64,000 nt of DNA from Paracoccaceae bacterium (GTDB lineage: Bacteria; Pseudomonadota; Alphaproteobacteria; Rhodobacterales; Rhodobacteraceae). Of this stretch, positions 26,021 to 34,729 are shown in pieces. The translations under genes were made by a program, and so were the position numbers. Location: NCBI GenBank assembly GCA_022843025.1, contig JALHOL010000007.1:304922-368921 (forward strand), in the 5' to 3' direction. Under the pieces are notes generated by a model, which was not told the origin of the DNA, did not search any database, and worked only from the letters and a program-made list of their open reading frames with translations. Every line of letters begins with the position of its first letter. Position 1 is the first letter of the stretch.

Positions 26021-26094
26021 CGGCATTCCTTTCACACAAGAATCTCCTACAATATTGCCCGGAACGCCAACAAAACAAAGGCTTTTCACCCTCA

Positions 26095-26122
26095 TCAATC
26101 ATTTTGATTGACAGTTCAATCA
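26095..26122. promoter_or_regulatory. Triple half-site operator for the BetI-like repressor
   Basis: Three perfect 7-bp half-sites alternate in direction: TCAATCA (26095-26101), TGATTGA (26105-26111) and TCAATCA (26116-26122), with spacers TTT and CAGT. The middle half-site can pair with either neighbour. The array lies between the divergent repressor and oxygenase genes and resembles BetI-type palindromes. Confidence 0.75.
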
Positions 26123-26174
26123 GAATCTTGCGACCATTCCCGAACGCCTGCCCCTCCGACCCGGAGCCTTCCGC

Positions 26175-27383
26175 ATGACGACCCACCCGCTCCATTCGCT
26201 TCCCATCCCGAACACCTGGGATCGGCGCGGCCTGCCCGGCTGGACCTATCACTCCCCCGCCCTGTTTGACCTTGAAAAGTCACATGTTTTCCTGACGCAC
26301 TGGCAGGTGGCCGGGCATGAATGCGACCTGCCCGCCGCCGGCGATTGGCTCACTTTCGACATGCTCGGTGAACGCGCGGTGCTGATGCGGGGCGCCGATG
26401 GCGTGGTCCGCGCCTTCCACAACCTGTGCCGCCACCGTGGGGCGCGTGTCGTGGACGGCGACCGCGGCCAATGCCGTGGCGCCATAGTTTGCCCCTTCCA
26501 TGGCTGGGTCTACAACCTTGACGGCACCCTGCGCGGCGCTGCCCAACCCACCAGCTTTGGCGACATGGATCGCACGAAGTTCGGCCTGAAACCCATTGAA
26601 CTGCAATCTTTTCACGGCTTTCTGTTCATCCGCTTCAATCCCGGCCCACAGCCCGATATCGCCGATTACCTCGCCCCCTATGAGGCCGATTTCGCCGCCT
26701 ATCGCACCGCCGACATGCTGCCCGTCGCCACCCCCTATTGGTCAACCGAACTGCCGGTGAACTGGAAATCCGTTCGGGATGTCGACAATGAAGGCTACCA
26801 CGTCCCGCTCGCCCATCCCGGATTGCAGGATCTCTATGGCCGCGACTATCGCGATGTCTTTCTTCCGCACGGGCTGAACATTTCCATCGGCCGCTATGGC
26901 GATACCCCCGGCAGGCTCTGGTCGGTGCGCCATTACAACCGCCTGTCCCGGTCACGCGATCACCTGCCCCCGCATCTGGCTGGCGCCTGGACATATTACG
27001 GCCTGTTCCCGCAGATCGTCTTTGCCTTCACCCCAGAAGGTGTTCAATACTATCACGAAATCCCGATTGGCCCCGGCCGTACCCGGCTCACCGGCAGGCT
27101 CTACCGCAACCCCGATGAAACCCGGCAAGAGCGTCTCGCCCGCTACCTCGCCATGCGCATCGACCGCGACACCTCGGCCGAGGATCAGCAGCTTTCCATC
27201 TGGTCGAACGAATCCATGCGCTCGTCGGCTTTCGAAAACTTTCATCTTTCCGATCTCGAATGGGGCCTGCGCCGGCATCACGATGACCTGCGCGCCCTGA
27301 TCCCCGTAATGACACTGGATCAGGCCCCGCCAGAAGACCGCATCGCCGCAATCAATCGGGAAATGCTTGGCGCATCAACCTGA
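26175..27383 (+). CDS. Rieske-type oxygenase subunit, quaternary-amine demethylase-like
   Basis: Oxygenase of 402 residues. The N-terminal Rieske domain binds a 2Fe-2S cluster through C85-x-H87 (L-C-R-H-R-G) and C106-x2-H109 (C-P-F-H-G-W). The catalytic domain holds the mononuclear iron site E206-x2-H209-x4-H214. The position that bridges the two iron centres is usually Asp in aromatic ring dioxygenases but Glu here, as known for carnitine monooxygenase CntA. This places it nearer N-demethylating or C-N-cleaving enzymes (CntA, GbcA, stachydrine demethylase) than ring hydroxylases. It is the first gene of the plus-strand island. No reductase gene is nearby, so it must borrow one. Confidence 0.85.
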   Translation: MTTHPLHSLPIPNTWDRRGLPGWTYHSPALFDLEKSHVFLTHWQVAGHECDLPAAGDWLTFDMLGERAVLMRGADGVVRAFHNLCRHRGARVVDGDRGQCRGAIVCPFHGWVYNLDGTLRGAAQPTSFGDMDRTKFGLKPIELQSFHGFLFIRFNPGPQPDIADYLAPYEADFAAYRTADMLPVATPYWSTELPVNWKSVRDVDNEGYHVPLAHPGLQDLYGRDYRDVFLPHGLNISIGRYGDTPGRLWSVRHYNRLSRSRDHLPPHLAGAWTYYGLFPQIVFAFTPEGVQYYHEIPIGPGRTRLTGRLYRNPDETRQERLARYLAMRIDRDTSAEDQQLSIWSNESMRSSAFENFHLSDLEWGLRRHHDDLRALIPVMTLDQAPPEDRIAAINREMLGAST

Positions 27384-27444
27384 CCGCGCCTAGCCTGCCA
27401 CCACCAGACCGGGCAAACCGGCACATGCCCACAGGGAGACTGCC

Positions 27445-28548
27445 ATGAAATTGACCCGCAGAAATGCCCTTCTGACCCTCGGTAGCACTCTGGCGCTTCC
27501 CTATGTCCGCCCCTCTTGGGCGCAGGCCGGAACGGTGAACGTCTACAACTGGTCTGACTATATCGGTGAAACCACCATCGCGGATTTCGAGGCGGAAACC
27601 GGCATTGGCGTGGTCTATGACCTGTATTCCAGCGCCGAAGAGATGCAGGCAAAGATGCTGGCCGGATCGACGGGCTATGATGTCGTGGTGATGGCCGGTC
27701 TGAACCTGCCGAACTTCGTTCAGGCGGGCGTCTATCAGAAACTGGATCGCAGCCGCCTGACAAACCACGCAAACCTCGACCCACAAATCCTTAAGATCGT
27801 TGAAGGATTCGATCCGGGGAATGAACACGGTGTTCCTTACATGTGGGGCTCTGTGGGCGTCACCTATAACCTCGACATGATCCGCGAACGTCTGCCCGAC
27901 GCCGACCTTGAATCCCTCGACACGCTGTTCAAACCCGAAAACGCCGCCAAGCTGGCGGATTGCGGCATCTCTCTGCTCGATAGCCCCACCGACATCGGCT
28001 TCATGGTGATGAAGTATATCGGGATTGATCCCAACACAGCAGGCCCCGCCGAATACCAGAAAATGGCCGAGGCATTTGCCCCCATCCGCGACTATGTCGC
28101 CACCTTCGACAATGCCAATTACCTGACTTCCATCCCGAATGGTGAACTTTGCGCCATCAACAGTTGGTCTGGCGATTACGGCGTGGCCAAGGCCCGCGCC
28201 GCCGAGGCGGGGATTGAGATGAACCTCGCCTACTACGTTCCAAAGACCGGCGCGCCAGCCTGGTTCGATCTTCTGTGCCTGCCCGCCGACGCGCCCAACA
28301 CCGACAACGCCTATACCTTCGTTAACTACCTGCTGCGCCCCGAGGTGATTGCCGCCTGCACGAACTTCATCGGCTATGCCAATGCCAACAAGGCAGCAAC
28401 GCCGCTAGTCGATCCCGCCATTGCATCCGATCCGGCCATCTATCCGGATGACGCGACGCTGGCCCGCATGTTCACCCCCACCCCGCAAACCGAAGAACAG
28501 GACCGCGAGATCACCCGCATCTGGACCACCATCAAGTCCGGCGGCTGA
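27445..28548 (+). CDS. PotD/PotF-type ABC substrate-binding protein
   Basis: Periplasmic binding protein of 367 residues. The leader K-L-T-R-R-N-A-L-L-T-L-G with a hydrophobic core and W-A-Q looks like a Tat or Sec signal. The mature chain starts V-N-V-Y-N-W-S-D-Y-I-G, the hallmark of polyamine binding proteins. The family binds putrescine, spermidine and various cationic or betaine-type compounds. The surrounding catabolic genes suggest a cationic methylated substrate rather than a polyamine, but this is inference. It precedes the ATPase gene by 2 bp. Confidence 0.88.
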   Translation: MKLTRRNALLTLGSTLALPYVRPSWAQAGTVNVYNWSDYIGETTIADFEAETGIGVVYDLYSSAEEMQAKMLAGSTGYDVVVMAGLNLPNFVQAGVYQKLDRSRLTNHANLDPQILKIVEGFDPGNEHGVPYMWGSVGVTYNLDMIRERLPDADLESLDTLFKPENAAKLADCGISLLDSPTDIGFMVMKYIGIDPNTAGPAEYQKMAEAFAPIRDYVATFDNANYLTSIPNGELCAINSWSGDYGVAKARAAEAGIEMNLAYYVPKTGAPAWFDLLCLPADAPNTDNAYTFVNYLLRPEVIAACTNFIGYANANKAATPLVDPAIASDPAIYPDDATLARMFTPTPQTEEQDREITRIWTTIKSGG

Positions 28549-28550
28549 CC

Positions 28551-29648
28551 ATGACCGCTGCCGCCGCGCCGTTTCTAAGGATCGAGGGCGTCTCCAAGAC
28601 ATTCGGCACCTTTCAGGCCGTGCGCGACGTTTCTCTGACCATCACCAAGGGCGAAATCTTTGCCCTTCTTGGCGGTTCCGGCTGCGGCAAGACAACCCTT
28701 CTGCGGATGCTTGCAGGGTTCGAAGAACCCACCGCAGGCCGCATCTTTCTGGATGGGCAGGACATGACAAGGGTTCCGCCTTGGGAACGTCCCGTCCACA
28801 TGATGTTTCAAAGCTATGCCCTCTTTCCCCACATGACCGTGGAAAAGAATGTGGGCTATGGGCTGAAGCACGAACCCATGACCGCCGCACAGCGCGCCGA
28901 CCGTGTCCGTGCCATGCTGGATCTGGTGCAGCTCACCCCCTTTGCCCAGCGCAAACCCCATCAGATTTCGGGCGGCCAGCGTCAGCGCGTGGCGCTTGCC
29001 CGCGCCTTGGCCCGGCAACCAAAGCTCCTGCTGCTCGATGAACCCCTTGCCGCGCTCGATAAGAAGCTGCGTGAACACACGCAGTTCGAACTGATGTCCA
29101 TTCAGGAACGCACGGGCGTAACCTTCATCGTCGTCACCCATGATCAGGAAGAGGCGATGACCCTGGCCGACCGCATCGCCGTCATGGATCGCGGGCAGGT
29201 GCAGCAAATCGGTCCCCCGGCCGAGGTGTACGAACAACCCGCCTCGCGGTTTGTCGCCAATTTCCTTGGCTCAATCACCCAGTTCGATGCCACCGTCACC
29301 GCCGTTGACGGCTCCCGCACCCGCCTGTCCGTTCCCACCTTCGGGGCCGAGGTCGAGGCTGGAACCCTGCCCGGCCTCGTACAAGGCGAAACCCTTACCC
29401 TTGGCCTGCGCCCAGAAAAGGTGATGCTGCACCGCGACCGGCCAGAAGGTCCCAACGTGATCGCGGGCGAGGTGAAGGATCTTGCCTATTTCGGCAAGGA
29501 CAGCCTGTATCGTGTCACCCTTCCCGGCGGCGGGTTGATGTCGGTTCATGCGGTGAATGCCCGCCGCACGGGCGATGCCCGCCCGGATTGGAATGATCGC
29601 GTCTGGCTCAGCTTTGATCCATCCGCAGCCATTCTGCTGCGGGATTGA
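28551..29648 (+). CDS. PotA/PotG-type ABC transporter ATPase
   Basis: ATPase of 365 residues. It has Walker A G-G-S-G-C-G-K-T-T (41-49), Q-loop M-M-F-Q-S-Y, signature I-S-G-G-Q-R-Q-R, Walker B L-L-L-L-D-E-P and switch H. The C-terminal TOBE domain from about 280 (T-L-G-L-R-P-E-K-V) is the regulatory part common to polyamine and osmolyte importers. It belongs to the four-gene transporter of the island. Confidence 0.92.
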   Translation: MTAAAAPFLRIEGVSKTFGTFQAVRDVSLTITKGEIFALLGGSGCGKTTLLRMLAGFEEPTAGRIFLDGQDMTRVPPWERPVHMMFQSYALFPHMTVEKNVGYGLKHEPMTAAQRADRVRAMLDLVQLTPFAQRKPHQISGGQRQRVALARALARQPKLLLLDEPLAALDKKLREHTQFELMSIQERTGVTFIVVTHDQEEAMTLADRIAVMDRGQVQQIGPPAEVYEQPASRFVANFLGSITQFDATVTAVDGSRTRLSVPTFGAEVEAGTLPGLVQGETLTLGLRPEKVMLHRDRPEGPNVIAGEVKDLAYFGKDSLYRVTLPGGGLMSVHAVNARRTGDARPDWNDRVWLSFDPSAAILLRD

Positions 29649-29652
29649 TCCG

Positions 29653-30570
29653 ATGCGCGCCCGCCTGTCCAACTGGTTCAACCGCAGGGGCTGGTCAGAC
29701 CTGATCATCGGGCTGCCCTATCTCTGGCTGCTGCTTTTGTTCCTGCTGCCCTTCCTGATCGTGCTGGCCATGAGCGTGGCCACCCGCACGCCCACCGCGC
29801 CGCCCTTTGGCTATGGCGGGGAAAATCTCGTCGTGAATCTGAACGGTTACGCGCGGCTCTTCACAGATGAGCTTTACATCCGGGCCTTCCTTACCTCGCT
29901 GACAAATGCCGCCATCGCCACCCTTCTGTGCCTGCTGATCGGCTATCCCATGGCACTGGGCTTGACCCGCGTCTCAAAAGGTTGGCGCAACATATTGCTG
30001 ATGCTGGTTATTCTGCCCTTCTGGACGTCCTTTTTGCTGCGCGTCTATGCCTGGATGGGGATGATGGGCAAGAACAGCTGGTTCAACCAGATGCTGACGC
30101 AGGGTTGGAACTGGCTTACCCCCGAAGGCTGGGCCGTCACGTCCCTGCCTCTGATGCATTCCAATTTCGCCGTCGTGCTGGTGATGGTCTATACCTATCT
30201 GCCGTTCATGATCCTGCCGTTATATGCCAGCCTCGAACGGCTGGACCCGGCGCTGGATGAGGCGGCGATGGACCTTGGCACCCGGCCCTTCGGCGTTTTC
30301 CGCGATGTCACTCTGCCGCAATCCATCCCAGGCATCGTGGCGGGCGGGCTGTTGGTCTTTATCCCCGCTGCGGGGGAATTGGTGATCCCCACGCTGGTCG
30401 GAGATGCCGCCAGCCCGATGATCGGGCGCGTGATTTCGGATGAGTTCACATCGGCCCGCGATTGGCCCATGGCCTCATCCGTGGCGGTGGCCCTGCTGCT
30501 GATCATGGTCATCCCGACCATGCTCTACAGCCACTATCAGGCCAAGGCAGATGGCGAGGGCAAGCGATGA
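29653..30570 (+). CDS. PotB/PotH-type ABC transporter permease
   Basis: Permease of 305 residues with six helices. The conserved EAA loop reads D-E-A-A-M-D-L-G-T-R-P-F-G-V-F-R-D-V-T-L-P, and L-P-F-W-T-S-F-L-L-R-V-Y-A-W is diagnostic of the PotB/PotH group. The ATG at 29653 is 2 bases after the ATPase stop; an upstream in-frame start would lie within the ATPase gene. The stop overlaps the next permease by four bases. Confidence 0.9.
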   Translation: MRARLSNWFNRRGWSDLIIGLPYLWLLLLFLLPFLIVLAMSVATRTPTAPPFGYGGENLVVNLNGYARLFTDELYIRAFLTSLTNAAIATLLCLLIGYPMALGLTRVSKGWRNILLMLVILPFWTSFLLRVYAWMGMMGKNSWFNQMLTQGWNWLTPEGWAVTSLPLMHSNFAVVLVMVYTYLPFMILPLYASLERLDPALDEAAMDLGTRPFGVFRDVTLPQSIPGIVAGGLLVFIPAAGELVIPTLVGDAASPMIGRVISDEFTSARDWPMASSVAVALLLIMVIPTMLYSHYQAKADGEGKR

Positions 30571-31406
30571 AGCGCCGCCCCTGGTTCCTGTTCACCATGC
30601 TCTGCTTCGGCTTTGCCTTCTTCTATGTGCCTATCCTGTCGATGATCGTCTACTCCTTCAACGAAAGCCGCCTTGCCACGGTATGGGGCGGGTTTTCGAC
30701 GAAATGGTATGTCTCGCTCATGTCCAACCGTCAGGTCGGCGCGGCGCTGCTGCTGTCGCTTCAGATCGCGGTCATCTCGGCCACGATCGCCACCATCCTT
30801 GGCACCATGGCGGGCATCGCTTTGGCGCGCTTCACTCGCTTTCGCGGCCGCCTGCTGTTTTCCGGCCTTGTCACTGCCCCCCTTGTGATGCCCGAGGTGA
30901 TCACCGGCATCTCCTCGCTGATGCTGTTCCTGCTGATGGCCGATTGGATCGGCTGGCCGGGGCAACGCGGCTTTACCACCATCACGCTGGCCCATATCAC
31001 CTTTTCCATGGTCTTCGTCACCACCGTGGTGCAGGCCCGGATGATCCAGTCAGACCGCGCCATCGAAGAGGCCGCGATGGACCTTGGCTCACGCCCCTGG
31101 CAGGTGATGTGGGACATCACGCTTCCCACCATTTTTCCGGCCATCCTGTCGGGCTGGCTGCTGGCCTTCACCATTTCGCTCGACGATGTGGTCATCACCT
31201 CCTTCACCACTGGGCCGGGCAACACCACCCTGCCCCTGCTGATCTGGTCCAAGGTCAAGCTGGGCGTCACACCCGATATCAACGCGCTGGCAACGCTGAC
31301 CGTGCTGGTGGTGGGCGCCGGCGTCGTGATCGCGGGCGTGATCCTGAACCGGGCCGAGAGGCGGCGCATCCGCGATGAACGCATGGCCTATCGCACCAAT
31401 GACTGA
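30567..31406 (+). CDS. PotC/PotI-type ABC transporter permease
   Basis: Second permease, 279 residues with six helices. The EAA loop is E-E-A-A-M-D-L-G-S-R-P-W-Q-V-M-W-D-I-T-L-P. F-T-I-S-L-D-D-V-V-I-T-S-F is characteristic of PotC/PotI. It starts in the ATGA overlap at 30567 and its last codons overlap the following cupin gene by eight bases, which ties transport and catabolic genes into one transcript. Confidence 0.9.
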   Translation: MKRRPWFLFTMLCFGFAFFYVPILSMIVYSFNESRLATVWGGFSTKWYVSLMSNRQVGAALLLSLQIAVISATIATILGTMAGIALARFTRFRGRLLFSGLVTAPLVMPEVITGISSLMLFLLMADWIGWPGQRGFTTITLAHITFSMVFVTTVVQARMIQSDRAIEEAAMDLGSRPWQVMWDITLPTIFPAILSGWLLAFTISLDDVVITSFTTGPGNTTLPLLIWSKVKLGVTPDINALATLTVLVVGAGVVIAGVILNRAERRRIRDERMAYRTND

Positions 31407-32241
31407 AACACCCGAAACCCTGCTGTCCCTACCCCTTGGCACCCCCGGCGCGGGGCGCATCCGCTATGGCGCGGCGATGGCGCTTTATCAGCAAGGGCAG
31501 ATCTCACCCGCCGAGTTGGAAGCATGGCGCATCGCCTCAGCCTCCGACACCAAGCCCGTCGATCAGGTTCTCGCCGCCCATGGCCTGCCTGCCCCCCGTC
31601 GGGCAGACCCCACGAACACCCTGACCCGCCTGATGCAAGAAGCCGCCGCCGCCCTTACCTCCTTGCGCTGCCCCGGCGCGGCGGAACTGCGCCGCCTGCT
31701 TGCACAGCGCAGCGAAACGCCACGGCCGCGCCCCGCGCAGTCGCTCCCCGTCGTTACCCGGCATCTGGAGAAGGCTCTTTTCGCCCTACGGGCCACCCAC
31801 CCCGCCCTTGCCACGGCCATCACTGCCGCCAGCCCGCAACTGCATTGGCAGATGCCAGACAGCGACAGTCCCGATCCCGACAGCCCCGCTATCTGCACGC
31901 TTCTGGGCGAAAACGCCCCCTTCCCGGCGCGGGATGCCGAGTTTGGCCTCTGCCTTATCGCACCCCACGGCCTGCACCGCGATCACAGCCATCCCGCGCC
32001 CGAGCTTTACTTGCCCCTCACTGGCCCGCATGGCTGGCGCTTTGGCCCCGACCGCCCCCTGATCCTCAAACCCGCACTGGTCCCGATCTGGATTGATGCC
32101 CACCGCCCGCACCTCATCAAGGCAGGCGCTACCCCCTTCCTCGCCCTTTACGGACGGACACGCGACGCGCAGGCCCCCGCCCGCACCCTGCCGGCCTCCG
32201 ACTGGCCCGCGCTGCGCGCCTTGCGGCTGGAGGCACACTGA
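31399..32241 (+). CDS. Cupin protein resembling DMSP lyases (DddQ-like)
   Basis: Protein of 280 residues with a C-terminal single cupin. The key metal motif is D-H-S-H-P-A-P-E-L-Y-L-P-L-T-G, followed by W-R-F-G and a second-motif histidine in H-R-P-H-L-I-K-A-G, then F-L-A-L-Y-G. The pattern H-x-H-P-A-x-E-x-Y-x-x-L-x-G is that of the DMSP lyase family DddQ, which splits dimethylsulfoniopropionate into acrylate and dimethyl sulfide. The first 120 residues are helical and unlike short cupins. The true substrate is not shown; related betaine-like molecules are possible. It starts inside the permease gene and ends in a TGATG overlap. Confidence 0.68.
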   Translation: MTETPETLLSLPLGTPGAGRIRYGAAMALYQQGQISPAELEAWRIASASDTKPVDQVLAAHGLPAPRRADPTNTLTRLMQEAAAALTSLRCPGAAELRRLLAQRSETPRPRPAQSLPVVTRHLEKALFALRATHPALATAITAASPQLHWQMPDSDSPDPDSPAICTLLGENAPFPARDAEFGLCLIAPHGLHRDHSHPAPELYLPLTGPHGWRFGPDRPLILKPALVPIWIDAHRPHLIKAGATPFLALYGRTRDAQAPARTLPASDWPALRALRLEAH

Positions 32242-33866
32242 TGGCCCGCACTCTGCTTACCAACGCCCATATCCGCACCATGAACCCCGCCCAGCCGGCA
32301 GCCGAAGCGTTGGTGATCGAGAATGACCGCATCCTCGCCATCGGCGAAGCCGCCCATATGGCCGCAAAGGCTGGGACGGGGGCAGAGGTGATTGATGCGC
32401 AAGGCCGCCTCGTCCTGCCCGGCCTTCAGGATGCCCATATCCACCTGCTGAACGGCGGCACCGATATGGTGCAAACCGCACAGCTTTACGATTGCACCAC
32501 CACCGACCAGATCGCCGCCACCCTTCAGGCCCATGCGGCAACGCAAAGTGGCCCCATGCTTTGGGGTGCAGGTTGGCAATGCGGGTTCTTTGGCGATGCC
32601 ACCCTGACCCGCGCCGTGCTCGACCCTGTCACGCCAGATCGTCCCTGCCTGATCTATGACGGAAATTTCCACAACGCCTGCCTGAACACGTGTGCCATCG
32701 AAATGATTGGCCTGACCGACGACACCCCCGATCCGCAGGGCGGCCACTTCGTCCGCGATGCCCAGGGACGCGCCACCGGCATGCTGCATGAGGATGCGAT
32801 CTACTGGGCGCTCGACCGCCTGCCCAAAACGACCGAAGCGACGCATCGCGCCGGTCTCCACGCCGGGCAGGCCCTTGCCAACCGGCATGGCATAACGGGC
32901 ATTCTGGACCCTTTCATCCAATCCCATCACATCGGCATCTACGCTCAGGCCGCAGCACGGAACGCCCTGACACTGCGCGTGGCAGGCGCCATGTCTGTCA
33001 CCGCTGCCGATACGGTGGACTCGGCCCTCGCCCGCCTCACCGCACGCCGCGCGGCGCACCGGACCGAGGACTTTCACCTCCACTCCGCCAAATTCTTCCT
33101 CGATGGCGGGTTGGAAAACCGCACCGCCGCGCTGATCGACGATTATGCCGATGCCCGTGGCGGCAACTCCCCCCTGATGTTCCCGCCCGACCACATCCGC
33201 GCCCTGTTCATCGCGCTTGATGCCGCGCGGTTTCAGATCCACGTCCATTGCATCGGCGACCTCGCCACCCGCGCTGCGCTCGACGGGTTTCAGGCCGCCC
33301 GTGAAGCGAACGGCGCGTGGCCCGGCCTGCACCAGATCGCGCATTGCCAACTGGTCCACCCCGATGACCGCCCGCGCTTTGCTGCGCTTGGGGTAATGGC
33401 GAACCTGCAACCGCTCTGGGCCTGCAACGATCCGATCATCCCCGATGACACCATGGCAATGATCGGCCCTGCCCGCGCAGCATGGACCTATGCCAACCGC
33501 AGCCTCATCGATGCAGGCGCGCCGTGGTGCATCAACTCTGACTGGGCAGTCACCACGCTCAACCCGTTTGAAATCATCGGCACCGCGATCACCCGCGAAC
33601 CGCCGCGCCACCGGGGTCGCACAGCGCCGTTCTTTCCCTCTGAACGGATGACGATCCATGAGGCCGTCCTTGGCTACACCACACATGCCGCCGCCGCCTG
33701 CTGGCGCGGGCATTATACCGGCGCTTTGCGCCCCGGCTTTTCGGCGGATCTGATCATCCTCGACCGCGATATCTTCACCTGCGATCCCTATGAAGTGGCG
33801 GATACTCAGGTGCTTCTCACCCTGTTCAAGGGCCGCGCCGTCCATCGCGCCGCCTGCTACACCTGA
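32241..33866 (+). CDS. Metal-dependent amidohydrolase, YtcJ-like
   Basis: Hydrolase of 541 residues of the amidohydrolase-3 group. An N-terminal beta-sandwich part precedes the D-A-H-I-H-L metal motif near 63-68. Further candidate ligands lie in F-F-L-D-G-G, H-V-H-C-I-G-D, H-C-Q-L-V-H and the N-S-D-W metal aspartate. The C-terminal G-F-S-A-D-L-I-I-L-D-R strand closes the sandwich. Members hydrolyse N-acyl or N-formyl amine bonds; the substrate is unknown. The ATG shares one base with the preceding stop, so it is co-translated with the cupin gene. Confidence 0.85.
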   Translation: MARTLLTNAHIRTMNPAQPAAEALVIENDRILAIGEAAHMAAKAGTGAEVIDAQGRLVLPGLQDAHIHLLNGGTDMVQTAQLYDCTTTDQIAATLQAHAATQSGPMLWGAGWQCGFFGDATLTRAVLDPVTPDRPCLIYDGNFHNACLNTCAIEMIGLTDDTPDPQGGHFVRDAQGRATGMLHEDAIYWALDRLPKTTEATHRAGLHAGQALANRHGITGILDPFIQSHHIGIYAQAAARNALTLRVAGAMSVTAADTVDSALARLTARRAAHRTEDFHLHSAKFFLDGGLENRTAALIDDYADARGGNSPLMFPPDHIRALFIALDAARFQIHVHCIGDLATRAALDGFQAAREANGAWPGLHQIAHCQLVHPDDRPRFAALGVMANLQPLWACNDPIIPDDTMAMIGPARAAWTYANRSLIDAGAPWCINSDWAVTTLNPFEIIGTAITREPPRHRGRTAPFFPSERMTIHEAVLGYTTHAAAACWRGHYTGALRPGFSADLIILDRDIFTCDPYEVADTQVLLTLFKGRAVHRAACYT

Positions 33867-33883
33867 CGGAAAGGCTATCTTCC

Positions 33884-34243
33884 ATGACCAACACATCCCA
33901 AACCCGCCGCGTCGCCAATATCCACAACGCGCCCTTCACGCCCTTTGTCTATCCCGATGGCGTCGCCTTGGGCGATGAGATCCTGCAACTGGACAGCGAT
34001 AAGCCGCTGGGCGAAGGTTTTCACGTCTATCGCATGCCCGCCGGGATGCGGACGCGGTCGCATATCCACAACGGCCATGAACAGTTCCTGATCCTCGAAG
34101 GCGAGTTGATCGAAGACGATGGCACCGTCTTCAAGCCGGGCGATCTGGTCTTCTATGCCGATGGCACAGAGCACAATTCCTATACCCCGCACGGCTGCCT
34201 GCTGGCTGTCCACATCGTCAGCGCGGAAACGCCGACCGAATGA
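33884..34243 (+). CDS. Small cupin-domain protein
   Basis: Protein of 119 residues forming one cupin barrel. Motif 1 is R-S-H-I-H-N-G-H-E-Q-F-L-I-L-E-G-E and motif 2 is G-D-L-V-F-Y-A-D-G-T-E-H-N-S, supplying three histidines and a glutamate for a metal. It could be a small dioxygenase, isomerase or ligand-binding protein. It is the last gene of the island, 17 bp after the amidohydrolase, and nothing obvious follows it for about 490 bp. Confidence 0.82.
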   Translation: MTNTSQTRRVANIHNAPFTPFVYPDGVALGDEILQLDSDKPLGEGFHVYRMPAGMRTRSHIHNGHEQFLILEGELIEDDGTVFKPGDLVFYADGTEHNSYTPHGCLLAVHIVSAETPTE

Positions 34244-34729
34244 TCCCCGGCCTGTCATGGGCCGAATCACCCTGCGCTGGCCCAGCCGGAACCGAGTTCC
34301 GCTGGCTTGGTTTCGCCACAGTTCAGGGCGGAAATCGTTAACGAAAATTAACCACTCAGCCACTTTTCTGCTGATCGTTTCCAAAGCGGAAAAAACGCCC
34401 TCCAGTGCCTTGAATTGGCACCGGAAAGGGCAACCGCCGTGTACCGAATTCCTTGCGGGAAGGCAGAAGTATGGTAACAATTTGTCTAAAGGTGCGCCCT
34501 GCACCTATTGCGCTGCCACGGTCGAATGGCCCGATCAGAGCAAGCAGATGATCTGCCAAGCGGTGGGGGCCGCCTGATCAGACTTCCGGGGCAAGTCAGA
34601 GTAACCCAAGCTGCCGGGGTGTGTAATGAGTGTCTGTGTTATCCTTGCCGCGTCCTGCGGCACTTTGCCCGCGCGTCCGCGCGCCCGGACAAGCCCCCGC
34701 TCGGCCAATCGTGGCAAGGGGTGCATGTG
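34244..34729. other. Intergenic region with TTAAC pair
   Basis: This stretch of 486 bases holds no gene I can support. TTAAC occurs twice at 34338-34352 with a 6-bp gap between the TTAA cores, one base short of the 7-bp spacing of a CtrA box. The right part presumably holds the promoter of the following gene. Confidence 0.4.

Noticed and set aside
34338..34352. Possible CtrA box (paired TTAA)
   Set aside because: The TTAA cores are 6 bp apart, not the 7 bp of the consensus, and the site lies far from any start codon.
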